Part shown: positions 9,112 to 17,596 of the stretch, in pieces | Position numbering within the stretch: position 1 is the stretch's first letter | How the letters are laid out: each line of letters opens with the position of its first letter | Assembly (NCBI RefSeq): GCF_009683175.1 | Contig: NZ_WKKW01000004.1 | Span: 1-64,000, forward strand | Length of the DNA: 64,000 nt | Source: Bifidobacterium asteroides | GTDB lineage: Bacteria; Actinomycetota; Actinomycetes; Actinomycetales; Bifidobacteriaceae | Direction: 5' to 3' | Translations under genes and position numbers: made by a program | Notes under the pieces: generated by a model | The model's input: only the letters and a program-made list of their open reading frames with translations | What the model was told of the DNA's origin: nothing | Databases searched by the model: none

Positions 9112-9142
9112 TTGACCTTGACATGATGGCAGGGTTTAGGGT
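9112..9142 (+). promoter_or_regulatory. MerR-type promoter with 19-bp spacer, probably leaderless
   Basis: The -35 TTGACC (9112-9117) and a -10-like TAGGGT (9137-9142) are 19 bases apart, the over-long spacing typical of MerR-activated promoters. Between them lies an imperfect dyad, CCTTGAC (9116-9122) with GGCAGGG (9128-9134). A second, perfect copy of the half-site, GTCAAGG, follows at 9141-9147. The ATG begins 7 bases after the -10, so the mRNA would start at or next to the start codon. No Shine-Dalgarno sequence is present, which agrees with a leaderless message. Confidence 0.5.
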
Positions 9143-9148
9143 CAAGGC

Positions 9149-9928
9149 ATGACACGTGAGAGCGAATTCAGTGGCGAAGGCAGCAAGAGCGGCTTGAGCA
9201 TCGGTCAGATGTCTGAACTTACAGGGGTCAGTAGGAGAATGCTGCGCCACTGGGAAGAGGAAGGACTGATCTATCCCATTCGTGGACTGTCGAATTACCG
9301 GCAATATATGCAGGATGACGTCGCACGGCTGGAGCGAATTGTGACCTACAGGGAGATGGGATTCAATGCCAGACAAATCAAGGCATTGCTCGATTGCAAG
9401 ACACCACTTGCTTTGGACGAGTTGCAGGGACAGCGCTCACGTATTGAGGAGAAAATCCAGCTTTTTAGGAAAGCTGCGGATCGTCTGGACCGACTCATAG
9501 CCCTTGCCGAGGGAAAGTCAGGTAATGATTCAGTTCCTACGAAGTCGGAAGCATACGAACGCTGGGGTGCTAGCAGGCAGTGGCTTGAGTATGCGGAGCG
9601 AAAAGCTTCCCGCTCCGAACAAGAACAGAAAAAGGACATGACCCGGCTTAAAGACGTGGAAAGTGAGCTTGCACAAGCCAAACGAAAAGGTCTGGCTCCG
9701 ACATCAGATAAGGTTCTTGAACTGATTGACGAGCATCGGCAGGCTTTGTCATGGTTCCATGTGACGCCGTCCATGCATGTCATTCTGGGGCGAATGTATG
9801 TGGCCGACCCGCGTTTCAGGCGCCATTACGAACAACTGGAACCTGGATTGGCGAAATGGATGCTGGTTGCAATCGAAACTGCAGCGCGTGCAAGCGGGAT
9901 AGATCCAGCCACAGCCAGATGGGAGTGA
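9149..9928 (+). CDS. MerR-family regulator with TipAS-like drug-binding domain
   Basis: A 259-residue regulator. The N-terminal MerR winged helix (about 16-85) has LSIGQMSELTGVSRRMLRHW and the G-L-S-N-Y-R-Q-Y wing. A dimerisation helix follows (about 88-120). A C-terminal domain (about 135-255), with EAYERWG, ELIDEHR and RMYVADPRF, resembles TipAS, the thiopeptide-binding domain of TipA. TipA proteins activate their own promoters on binding macrocyclic antibiotics. The gene has a MerR-type promoter immediately upstream and is followed 84 bases later by a VOC-fold protein that may be its target or resistance partner. The ligand is unknown. Confidence 0.88.
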   Translation: MTRESEFSGEGSKSGLSIGQMSELTGVSRRMLRHWEEEGLIYPIRGLSNYRQYMQDDVARLERIVTYREMGFNARQIKALLDCKTPLALDELQGQRSRIEEKIQLFRKAADRLDRLIALAEGKSGNDSVPTKSEAYERWGASRQWLEYAERKASRSEQEQKKDMTRLKDVESELAQAKRKGLAPTSDKVLELIDEHRQALSWFHVTPSMHVILGRMYVADPRFRRHYEQLEPGLAKWMLVAIETAARASGIDPATARWE

Positions 9929-10012
9929 CGCAGTCAGTGTCTTCCACCCACGTATCACGTCTTCTGTTTGAGAATCCAATTGAAAATCCTTCAACTAAGG
10001 AACGAGGCAACC

Positions 10013-10540
10013 ATGCACAACCATGACCAGCCCAAAGCTACTGCTTATACAGGTGCAGGCACAAGTCCCGTGCCGGAGCCAGGGAAAGATGCGGAGCCGC
10101 CGGAGCCTTATAGGGGCGTTTACCTCATGCCTATGTTCATGTGCCTGTATAGCCACGATCTAGAAGAATCGGAGGTTTTCTGGACGCAGGGATTGGGTTT
10201 CATCAATTTATACACCATGCCAGGCGTGATGATTCACTTGCGGCGCTGGACCTTTCAGGATGTGCTGCTCCGCAAGAGTGGCCCCAATGCTGGCAGCCCT
10301 GATGCGGATATGGAGTCCATAGGAAGCCTGAGCGTAGCAGTCACGGAAAAGCAGATATGCAAGATTGTGGATGCATGCGAGCGCCTTCGTCCGGGATCTA
10401 CTTCAGCTCCATCACGTAAGCCGTGGAACTCACTCGAAGCCAGGATTCACACTCCGGAAGGCCTGATTCTTATTCTGACAGCCGCTTTGGCTGTCGACAA
10501 ACAGAAGGCTCAAGTTTATCTGAACTCGCACGGTCAATGA
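10013..10540 (+). CDS. VOC (glyoxalase/bleomycin-resistance fold) protein
   Basis: A 175-residue protein. After a proline-rich N-terminal stretch of about 38 residues, a vicinal-oxygen-chelate fold is suggested by MFMCLYSHDLEESEVFW at the start and IHTPEGLILIL at the end, with the usual beta-alpha-beta-beta-beta spacing. Proteins of this fold either bind and sequester antibiotics or act as metal-dependent dioxygenases or isomerases. The start was set at the ATG at 10013 because GAGG lies 6 bases before it; the frame is open to 9968. It follows the TipA-like regulator on the same strand, so a drug-sensing or drug-binding pair is plausible. Confidence 0.72.
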   Translation: MHNHDQPKATAYTGAGTSPVPEPGKDAEPPEPYRGVYLMPMFMCLYSHDLEESEVFWTQGLGFINLYTMPGVMIHLRRWTFQDVLLRKSGPNAGSPDADMESIGSLSVAVTEKQICKIVDACERLRPGSTSAPSRKPWNSLEARIHTPEGLILILTAALAVDKQKAQVYLNSHGQ

Positions 10541-10617
10541 GCAAAGTTCAAGCCCTCCTCCCCTGTCATGATTTGATTCTAAGAGCAACGATTAGATGTC
10601 TCGAACGGTCGGTGGGT

Positions 10618-10815
10618 TCAAACATAAGGCTCTACATCTTTGAGCAGATAATTATTGGCTCCAGCCTCGATGGCCGGCAGAACATGGTGGTAAGAGGTGC
10701 ATTCCAACTGCGCTGCCAGCCAGTTGAATGGCAGGGTTGTAACAGAATGTAGATACATAATCCGGCAGGCTGCTCTGGACCCGGTAAGATCAGGTAGGCT
10801 ACCTGAAGAGGACAA
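10618..10815 (-). pseudogene. Fragment of a NarL-type response regulator
   Basis: A short minus-strand frame encodes VLPAIEAGANNYLLKDVEP (about 10690-10625), which matches the end of a receiver domain, including the conserved Lys-Asp of the LLKD motif. Nothing recognisable of the phosphoacceptor half or the DNA-binding domain flanks it. It is a relic of a second two-component regulator. Confidence 0.45.
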
Positions 10816-10848
10816 ACCGCAAAGCCCTGTAAAATTGGTTTAATTGGT

Positions 10849-11274
10849 TTATTTTGGTATGTCGCAGACCGAGAAGGCAAAACTCATCAGAGTTCCTACT
10901 GACTTACTCTTGTCTGATTTTAGTGTTTCAATGCTTTTGAGATGCTCATTGTCTTGTACCTGGTTCAGTGCGTACTGTGCGCCATCTGAGGTGGTAAAGC
11001 GGAGGATGGGGTCTCCCTGCTTGCTGAGCCTGCAGGACACGGCACCTTTATCTACCTTCAAAGGCCAGGTGTGTCCCAGATCTTCCTTCGAAATTGTTTG
11101 CGGGTTACTGGTGGCTGCAACCTTATTGCTTCCATCAGTGGAATACTCTTCAGGGTGCTTCATGCCATCAGTGCATCCGACAACCCCCACTGTCAGCATA
11201 ATTGTGGCGTATATCAGGAAAAGGGTTCTGAGGCTCTGCTTGATTAGCTTTATAATCATTCGACGTTCTTTCAT
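10849..11274 (-). CDS. DUF2511-like lipoprotein
   Basis: A 141-residue protein with a basic N-terminus, a hydrophobic segment and a lipobox ending LTVGVVGC (Cys about residue 34), so it is probably lipid-anchored outside the membrane. The mature part has DLGHTWPLKVDKGAVSC, then FTTSDGAQYALN, the pattern of the DUF2511 family, with two cysteines (CRL and VCD) that may pair. It is the last gene of the sigma-factor/ABC operon and begins 16 bases after the ATPase stop. Its role is unknown; context suggests an accessory binding protein or a sensor of the exporter substrate. Confidence 0.75.
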   Translation of the reverse strand: MKERRMIIKLIKQSLRTLFLIYATIMLTVGVVGCTDGMKHPEEYSTDGSNKVAATSNPQTISKEDLGHTWPLKVDKGAVSCRLSKQGDPILRFTTSDGAQYALNQVQDNEHLKSIETLKSDKSKSVGTLMSFAFSVCDIPK

Positions 11275-11289
11275 ACTTGGAGATGGTTT

Positions 11290-12150
11290 CTAGCGCTCGC
11301 TGGCCAAAGCCATATATCCGTCCTCAAGGTTGGGCGCAGTTTCTACAGAGCCCGCGGGCGGTGTATCGGTAACTATGCGGTATCTTGTCCCCTGTGGGGT
11401 GGGTTCCGCGTTGATGATTGTGGCATTATCCGGTGGGGCCGCGATGGGAGGCGTGACCCAGGTGTGACCGGCAGCTTCATGGATCAGCCCCTCAGTCGGC
11501 CCGTCATACTGGTTGCGTCCGAAACGTAATACGCATACCCAGGGGCAGGTTTGTGCAACGTCATCGAGTATGTGGGTGGAGAGGATAACGGTTCGATCCT
11601 GCCCCAGCTGGGCAAGGAGCGTGCGGAACCGCATGCGCTCTTCGGGATCCAACCCCGCTGTGGGCTCGTCGACTACCAGCAGCTGGGGGTCGCCCATAAG
11701 GGCCTGTGCGATGCCAACCCTGCGCCTCATACCCCCGGACAACCCTCCGATAGGTTGGTTCATCACATCATCCAACCCCACTTGTTCCAGGAGGGTATGG
11801 GCCTGCTCCTGCCGCACACGTTTATTGCCAATCATTTTCAAGATGCCGATATAATCAAGGAATCCAAGTGGCGACAGGTTGTCGTACGGGGTGATGTGCT
11901 GAGGCAGATAACCCAGGTGTCGTTTTAAATTTCGCCTATTGGCCGGCAAAGACAGGTCTTGCCCATCAATAAAAACTTTACCTTCAGTCGGTTTGATTAT
12001 TCCAGTGAGAATGCGCATGAGGGTTGTTTTGCCGGCACCATTTGGACCAATAAGCCCTATCATGCCCTGTGGAAGATCAACGGTCAGATCGTTCAAAGCC
12101 GCCGGTCTCCCCCGAAAATCCTTGGTCAGATGGTCAATAGAGATAAACAT
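11290..12150 (-). CDS. ABC transporter ATPase
   Basis: A 286-residue nucleotide-binding protein with Walker A GPNGAGKTT (about residues 36-44), Q-loop YLPQHITP, signature LSGGMRRR, Walker B LLVVDEP and switch His in ILSTHIL. The C-terminal 70 residues form a regulatory tail. It lies between two permease genes and the DUF2511 lipoprotein in an operon headed by an ECF sigma factor. It would power an ABC-2 type exporter. AAAGGAA precedes the ATG by 9 bases. Confidence 0.9.
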   Translation of the reverse strand: MFISIDHLTKDFRGRPAALNDLTVDLPQGMIGLIGPNGAGKTTLMRILTGIIKPTEGKVFIDGQDLSLPANRRNLKRHLGYLPQHITPYDNLSPLGFLDYIGILKMIGNKRVRQEQAHTLLEQVGLDDVMNQPIGGLSGGMRRRVGIAQALMGDPQLLVVDEPTAGLDPEERMRFRTLLAQLGQDRTVILSTHILDDVAQTCPWVCVLRFGRNQYDGPTEGLIHEAAGHTWVTPPIAAPPDNATIINAEPTPQGTRYRIVTDTPPAGSVETAPNLEDGYMALASER

Positions 12151-12181
12151 GTGAGTAATTCCTTTCAGAGTCAGATGAAAG

Positions 12182-12940
12182 TCAGACCTGAGCTTTTATG
12201 TGGTTGGAGGCTATGTTTGCGCCAGTGAAGAGAAGGAGGATAATACACGCCTGCCAGAGCAAGGATATGACTCCCGATTGGACGGTAAAGGGGCCGTTCG
12301 CTGGTGCGTATATAGGATCGGTATGGAACCATCCTTGCGCAATGGGATCACCAATGACGGCCAGCGGGCCGCCATTGAGCGTTGGAAGTGGCAATAGGGG
12401 GGTATAGAAAGCCAGCCAGGCCCATGCCAGGACGGCAAGAATTCGGGCTACGATTGTGGGCAACAGGGCTCCTAGCAGGGCGGATATCCCCATAGCGATC
12501 AGCATTGATGGTGAGAGTATGACAAGTGCTACTGCCAGGGCCACCAGTATTGCCTTACCGTTGCCTTTAAAGGCTTGGTGTACCGCGATCAATACAAGGA
12601 AAAGCAGGGAAGATGATATGCAGATGACCCAGGCTCCCAAGACATGAGCCGAGCGGATGACGGCCATCGGCAAGGGGGAGGTGGATTCAAGTTCGTCCAT
12701 ACCTGTTCGCCTGCCGGCAGTCATAAGGTCGCTAAAAGATGCTGCGTATGCCAACGGGGTGAACATAGCAAGAACCTGTCCGGTAAAGACAAGACCATCT
12801 GTGTTGCTGAATCCAGGTGACATAGGAGAAGCATAGGCCAAAAAGAGGGCGAAGAGCGCCAGCGGTATGCTGGCTATCCACAAGGCCTTGCGCCGATAAA
12901 ACATCAGTAGCGTGATGCGTACAAGGCTCAGTATCCTCAT
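12182..12940 (-). CDS. ABC exporter membrane subunit (252 aa)
   Basis: An integral membrane protein with about six hydrophobic spans, starting with an N-terminal span near residues 18-35. It overlaps the preceding 205-residue membrane gene by ATGA (12937-12940) and is followed by the ATPase, so it is probably a permease half of the same transporter. No extracellular domain is seen. Family assignment (ABC-2 type) is from topology and context; the substrate is unknown. Confidence 0.72.
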   Translation of the reverse strand: MRILSLVRITLLMFYRRKALWIASIPLALFALFLAYASPMSPGFSNTDGLVFTGQVLAMFTPLAYAASFSDLMTAGRRTGMDELESTSPLPMAVIRSAHVLGAWVICISSSLLFLVLIAVHQAFKGNGKAILVALAVALVILSPSMLIAMGISALLGALLPTIVARILAVLAWAWLAFYTPLLPLPTLNGGPLAVIGDPIAQGWFHTDPIYAPANGPFTVQSGVISLLWQACIILLLFTGANIASNHIKAQV

Positions 12941-13554
12941 AGGGCTGCCACCCTTACAACATTGCGCTCCGCATCACCGCACATGTTCCATCCGAAGATT
13001 GCGCCTGCTGCTGCAATAAACAATGGAATGAGTCGTTGCCGGACCGGATCGGTTATGTATGGATCCCATATAAAACATAAAAACAGCCAAATAGCTATGG
13101 AAGCCAGCGACGATGTTGGCATAGACGTGGTGAGTACGGCTATAAGGAAAACCAGACAGTTGACAATGAATATACTGCCAACCGGGGTAACGATGCTCAC
13201 CCACCCCATGTCGCGTGGCCAAAGTCGCATCATATGCAAGCCGGTAAAAAGAAGGCCTGCGGCTGCAAGAAATGCTCCGGTAATGATAAGCAGCCTGGTC
13301 ACTTGAACCTTCCGCCATCCAGTTGGGGTTGACTCAGCAAGTTCAACGATTGGATCACCGTTGAGTACAAAAGCTGTAGATAGACCAGCAGCAATTACTG
13401 GCACCTGAGTAAGAACCATCATAACCGGCCGTATGCGGCGCAATGACCAAATGCTCTCCAGTACGAAGCCCGCAAGAAGAACACCTGCAGTCAGTATGAA
13501 CGGCAGTAATACTAGCCTATAAAGCCTCTTGAGCTGTATACCTACGAAAGCCAA
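12937..13554 (-). CDS. Membrane protein of the sigma/ABC operon (205 aa)
   Basis: A 205-residue protein with about six predicted spans and a conserved-looking cytoplasmic loop (ELAESTPTGWRKVQVTR) between the second and third. Such loops occur in ABC-2 permeases of the sigma-factor-linked exporters. It is translationally coupled to the next gene by ATGA. I do not recognise a named family. Confidence 0.68.
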   Translation of the reverse strand: MAFVGIQLKRLYRLVLLPFILTAGVLLAGFVLESIWSLRRIRPVMMVLTQVPVIAAGLSTAFVLNGDPIVELAESTPTGWRKVQVTRLLIITGAFLAAAGLLFTGLHMMRLWPRDMGWVSIVTPVGSIFIVNCLVFLIAVLTTSMPTSSLASIAIWLFLCFIWDPYITDPVRQRLIPLFIAAAGAIFGWNMCGDAERNVVRVAAL

Positions 13555-13661
13555 CCTCGTCCACCTTCCTCATATCTGGTTTTGGCCTCGGCTGCTGCCA
13601 GACATTGTTCGCTACTCGTTCCGTCTGCTTAGTTAGTAGCGAGAGAGGATGAAAAGGTTCA

Positions 13662-14507
13662 TTAATTTTTATCTCCACCGGCGAGTCGAGTATGCCAGGC
13701 AAGAGGAGCGGTAAGGATAACAGCAGATAGGAGTCCCACTGTCAGTAGGATGGTCCCTGCCCAGGCTGCGGTTGTAGTGGGTACCGAATTGACCCATGCC
13801 GGTAGGAAAAATGATGGCCTCAAGTTCTGCAAAGTTCTCAATAGTGGTGCAAGTACCCCTAGGAGCAGTGCAATCCACGAGCATTGCCATATGCATAAGA
13901 GGGCCACAATATTCGCCAGGAGTGTTATGGGGGCTATCGTTTGGGCAATAACTGTCAGGGGTCTTATTCCAGGGTTGATTGCAGTGACAATCAATAAGGT
14001 TACTCCCCCGACGACAATATTGGAGATGAAGGCCAGCAATAGCCTAGAACCTACTACAACTTGAGGTCCCAGGGGCATACTGAGCGTTAATTCACGATCA
14101 TCTTTAATGGAAAAGACCAGGATCATGGTCAGTGCCATGTTGAGCATGAGTATATTTGAAAAGATATGCGTACCGAGACTGCCGTAACGTGCACCTTGCA
14201 TAAGGTTGCTAATTAAAACGGAGCACGCTGCTATCGCAATTTCCACCAGTAAGATATATCGCGGTATGAGGCGGAATTGTGCCAGAACAAGCGGGCCACA
14301 GGAACGCACTCGACGCATGAATGGTATTGGTCGATCCGTTGCCAGCGACGGCTTCTGTTGGATGGCCTTCAGTACGCTATTAAAAGCTGGAACTGCCGGC
14401 TGAACATTCTGCTCTCTTTCCCTAAGCGCCTCTTGAACTTCACCCCGGTATTCTTCGGTGAGCGGGCCTGTGCTGTCTGGGCTTGTGCTCTTATATCGGT
14501 CTGCCAT
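13662..14507 (-). CDS. Membrane protein with cytoplasmic N-terminal domain; candidate anti-sigma/permease
   Basis: A 281-residue protein. The first 80 or so residues are hydrophilic and partly helical (EEYRGEVQEALREREQNVQ). About six membrane spans follow, from residue 86 to the C-terminus. It lies 14 bases after the ECF sigma gene, the place where an anti-sigma factor is normally encoded, and ahead of the permease and ATPase genes. I infer that the N-terminal region could bind the sigma factor while the membrane part joins the transporter. No zinc-binding His/Cys anti-sigma motif is present. AGGGG sits 6 bases before the ATG at 14507; the frame is open to 14678 inside the sigma gene. Confidence 0.65.
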   Translation of the reverse strand: MADRYKSTSPDSTGPLTEEYRGEVQEALREREQNVQPAVPAFNSVLKAIQQKPSLATDRPIPFMRRVRSCGPLVLAQFRLIPRYILLVEIAIAACSVLISNLMQGARYGSLGTHIFSNILMLNMALTMILVFSIKDDRELTLSMPLGPQVVVGSRLLLAFISNIVVGGVTLLIVTAINPGIRPLTVIAQTIAPITLLANIVALLCIWQCSWIALLLGVLAPLLRTLQNLRPSFFLPAWVNSVPTTTAAWAGTILLTVGLLSAVILTAPLAWHTRLAGGDKN

Positions 14508-14521
14508 AATCACCCCTTCAA

Positions 14522-15118
14522 TTATCTCTGGCTCTGCAGTTTTTGGGTTTTGACTGGAGCGAGGTCGGTCAACTGCGGGCGCAGGATCTGTCTTGCCCGG
14601 GCAATGCGAGATTTCACAGTCCCGACCGGAACGTCGAGCAGGGAGGCTATTTCCGGGTAGGGTAACTCGTGAAGCCATGCCAGCGTCACCGTGTATGCCA
14701 TTTCTGCTGGGAGTGCATCAATCCTTTGCCGTATTATTTCCATCGTCAGATCTTTACTGACCAGTTCTACAGGCTCCAGCTGATCATCGGTTATCGAGTC
14801 AAGTTCCACCTGATCCATTTGGTCAGGTGGTTTCGGTTTGCGACGTTTCATATAGATTTGCCGCCGGGCAATGCTGAGTATCCAGGTAAGCACCTTGCTG
14901 TCTGCACGGAAGGTTTTTGAGGAACGCCAGCAGCCCAGCCAAGTGTCAGCAAAAACTTCGCTGGCATCCTCATCGTCGGATATTCGCAGGGAAATAAAGG
15001 CTTGGACGGTATGGGCATACTTATGGTAAAGTGCTTCAAAGGCCGATTCATTTCCGTCAGCCACCATCTTGATCAGCCTTATATCATCAGTATCTGGATC
15101 AATGCGAGATCGTTTCAC
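14522..15118 (-). CDS. ECF-type RNA polymerase sigma factor
   Basis: A 198-residue sigma-70 family factor of the extracytoplasmic-function group. Region 2 (about 25-95) includes FEALYHKYAHTVQAF and the -10-recognising DTWLGCWRS. Region 4 (about 125-185) contains LPYPEIASLLDVPVGTVKSR, the -35-binding helix-turn-helix. The start is GTG at 15118, with AAAGGA 8 bases upstream. It heads an operon with three membrane proteins, an ATPase and a lipoprotein. It probably autoregulates: an 8-bp palindrome with a 4-base loop lies 82 bases upstream. The signal is unknown; envelope stress is the usual one. Confidence 0.92.
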   Translation of the reverse strand: MKRSRIDPDTDDIRLIKMVADGNESAFEALYHKYAHTVQAFISLRISDDEDASEVFADTWLGCWRSSKTFRADSKVLTWILSIARRQIYMKRRKPKPPDQMDQVELDSITDDQLEPVELVSKDLTMEIIRQRIDALPAEMAYTVTLAWLHELPYPEIASLLDVPVGTVKSRIARARQILRPQLTDLAPVKTQKLQSQR

Positions 15119-15200
15119 TGATGATGTCCTTTCGATGATGTCCCTTCGCCTTTATGGGGATATGTGTCCTTCGCCGTCGTGCTTACATCCGAGATAACGT

Positions 15201-15220
15201 CTTGCATATTGCTATGCAAG
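15201..15220. promoter_or_regulatory. Inverted repeat upstream of the ECF sigma operon
   Basis: CTTGCATA and TATGCAAG, perfect 8-base arms around TTGC, lie 82 bases before the sigma GTG. No T-tract follows on either strand, so an operator is more likely than a terminator. Confidence 0.4.
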
Positions 15221-15359
15221 CGGTTGTCGCGGTTTTGCTCCATTGCTATTACGAATATGCTGAGATGCTGCTTTTAGGATCGCCCATCCTGTGAATCACA
15301 TCGCATGGCAACCCATTACTGTCTTGTATGAAACTGATTCTTTTCAGGTATCCTAGCGC

Positions 15360-15893
15360 TTATTTGCGTCCTTTCAAGTACTTCCGTATCTTCTTCAGGG
15401 CCCAGTCGTAATGGCTGGAGGTCGAAGAGATGAAGGCAGAGCCCAAGGTAGAGTTGCCTGTCCATGGGAGGGCGCCCTTGGTGAATAGCTGCTCGTCGGT
15501 GAACGATTGCGCCAGGGTCATGACCTTCTTATGGGATTCGATAAACAGGTTCAAGGCCTGATCGTAGGTGGTGTCATCATGCTTGTCCCGCAGCTTCACA
15601 TTCATTTCGCCGTAATTGCGCCAGTTGTAGCCGTCAGGAAGAAAGTCGTGGGTCCTGCCCTGCTGGTTGTCCTCCACCCAGTTCAACAGCAGCTGATGCC
15701 ACTCGTAGAGATGGACGAGCACATCCTTGATGTTCCTGTCGCGTGCCCAATGGGCCCCCTTCTCCTTGCTCAGGTCGAAGGAAAAGCGGCCATTGCGTTC
15801 ATCTGGTGTCAGCGACTCAAGCAACGCTATGAGTTTGTCGAAGCCATCATCAGCCGCCTTGATAAGTTCTTCCTTGGTGGTCGGTCGCGCCAT
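15360..15893 (-). CDS. ClbS/DfsB-like (DUF1706) four-helix protein
   Basis: A 177-residue soluble protein of the DinB-like fold. Family features seen are PTTKEELIKAADDGFDKL at the start, RNIKDVLVHLYEWHQLLL with the helix-2 histidine, LPDGYNWRNYGEMN, and a C-terminal SSTSSHYDWALKKIRK. The fold is shared with ClbS, which protects against colibactin, but most members are uncharacterised. GGAGGA lies 6 bases ahead of the ATG at 15893; an in-frame ATG 10 codons earlier lacks a site. It is monocistronic between the sigma operon and an exporter. Confidence 0.85.
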   Translation of the reverse strand: MARPTTKEELIKAADDGFDKLIALLESLTPDERNGRFSFDLSKEKGAHWARDRNIKDVLVHLYEWHQLLLNWVEDNQQGRTHDFLPDGYNWRNYGEMNVKLRDKHDDTTYDQALNLFIESHKKVMTLAQSFTDEQLFTKGALPWTGNSTLGSAFISSTSSHYDWALKKIRKYLKGRK

Positions 15894-16174
15894 GATGGTC
15901 CTCCATTTGTCTTTGTTCGACAAGATTTGACTGGTTCATCGTCACCTGTCACGGTTTGTCATTGACTGTACCCTATATGGGCCTTGCAAATGCTCGTGTG
16001 TAGGAAATCGTCGCGAACTCAAGTGCTTACAGTTGCACCTACCAATTAAATACATCAAGCCGAGCGCTACATATACCGACTTAATTGATTTAACAAGAGA
16101 CCTGAAGGAATGACAGAAGTCGGCAGGGTTGCTGTGGCTCAAATATGTATTCGTGTGCATACAGCAGGACTTTA

Positions 16175-17596
16175 TTACTCGCCGATGGCATGCGATATGA
16201 CGCTGACAGAGTTCTCGAATCTGGTGGTCAGAGCTTGGATTCCTGTGGCTGCGGCACCAAGCAGGGATACGATGAGCACCACTACGATCCATGCGCCCCA
16301 TTGCACGCTCATCTGTGCTTTGCCCATGAAGCGTGAGAGCATGAAAGTCAGGGATGAGGTGCAGAGCAATGTGATGACCAGGGAGAACAGTGCGCTGGTA
16401 ATCATAGTGATGATGCCGTCAAGCGCGCCCAATACTCTGAGCTGGCCGATTCCAGCACCTGATACGTAGGTCAGCGCCAGATCAAGTCCTCTGCCTTTGG
16501 AAGTGATCAAGGTGCCTGCAATTGCACCTGTTATCGCGATGATTATTGGCGGTCCAGTGAGCGCCAAGAGACTCGCAAACATGTCTGTGGTCGCCGGAAC
16601 GCTGCCTGGTGTGTGGGGAAAAGCGACTAGCAAGGTGGTGATCATTGTGCTCAACCCTCCGCTGACGGTCATCAGCAATGATAGACCCGCAGTCATCGGG
16701 ATTATCGTCGCTCCCTGGCGCTGTATGCTGCCGACAGCCTGTTGGCCTGCCAGCCTCCAGGTTCTGGATGGCAACGCTACAATACGCGTCCATATCGCCG
16801 TGAAGCCGGGCAGGAGATATGGCGCGAAAGCTGCCAGCGAAAATATCAGGAGGAACATGCCGCCCATGGCGAAGGCGAGAAATACCGTCATCCGATCTGG
16901 AGCGGCATCGCTGCTCATCTGACTGGCACGAGGGTTAGTTGCAAGTGCAAAAGCTGGAATCAGCAACATGCAGCCAGCACCAATCAAGCATACGATTCCC
17001 AGGAGGAAGCGGAAGACGCCTATCCGCTTTGGAGGGTCCTGGGATTGCCTGAGGGCTTCCATTGGTCGTATTTTCGAGAGCGAACGGATAGTCAACAAAG
17101 TGCTTATGAAGATGGGCGCAGCGCTGAAAGCGAGGCCTTTGCCTAGCGAATCGAACAGGTGGCTGCCGGCATAGGTCAAATGCAAATCAAATGGATTTGT
17201 CACCATGGCGAAGGTCAAGGGCGTAATCACCGGCAGCAAAAGGCAGGTGGCTGCAATGGACAGGATGAATAATCCCATGACTATCAGCAGATTCCAGGCC
17301 AGCAGTTGCCAAGGCAGAGCGCCTTGCAAAACCATGAGCGCCAGTTGATGCCGGCGTTGATTCAGTGCTGAATTCATGACCCATAGCAGCACAGCTATGG
17401 TGATGATCACGCTGAATGCCAAGGCGGGACCAGTGTATGTGGATCCAAGTACCTGCTCCGGGCCCTGATAGTCCTGATCAATGATCGTGGCGATCGCGAT
17501 GAGGGAGCAGATGACAGTCTGGGATACGACCATGGCCAGCAAGACGGCGCTCCAGACCATGGGCGCTGCTTTGAGTTCGGACAGAGCGCCTCTCAT
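16175..17596 (-). CDS. FtsX-like ABC transporter permease
   Basis: A 473-residue permease with two FtsX-type modules. An N-terminal span (WSAVLLAMVVSQTVICSLIA) is followed by a long loop, then spans 2-4 before residue 185. A further set of spans lies between about 190 and 460. The partner ATPase gene overlaps by ATGA (17593-17596), which fixes the start at 17596 although the frame is open to 17665. Such MacB/LolD-FtsX pairs export peptides, lipids or drugs, or act as resistance sensors. No linked regulator is visible, so the substrate is unknown. Confidence 0.86.
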   Translation of the reverse strand: MRGALSELKAAPMVWSAVLLAMVVSQTVICSLIAIATIIDQDYQGPEQVLGSTYTGPALAFSVIITIAVLLWVMNSALNQRRHQLALMVLQGALPWQLLAWNLLIVMGLFILSIAATCLLLPVITPLTFAMVTNPFDLHLTYAGSHLFDSLGKGLAFSAAPIFISTLLTIRSLSKIRPMEALRQSQDPPKRIGVFRFLLGIVCLIGAGCMLLIPAFALATNPRASQMSSDAAPDRMTVFLAFAMGGMFLLIFSLAAFAPYLLPGFTAIWTRIVALPSRTWRLAGQQAVGSIQRQGATIIPMTAGLSLLMTVSGGLSTMITTLLVAFPHTPGSVPATTDMFASLLALTGPPIIIAITGAIAGTLITSKGRGLDLALTYVSGAGIGQLRVLGALDGIITMITSALFSLVITLLCTSSLTFMLSRFMGKAQMSVQWGAWIVVVLIVSLLGAAATGIQALTTRFENSVSVISHAIGE

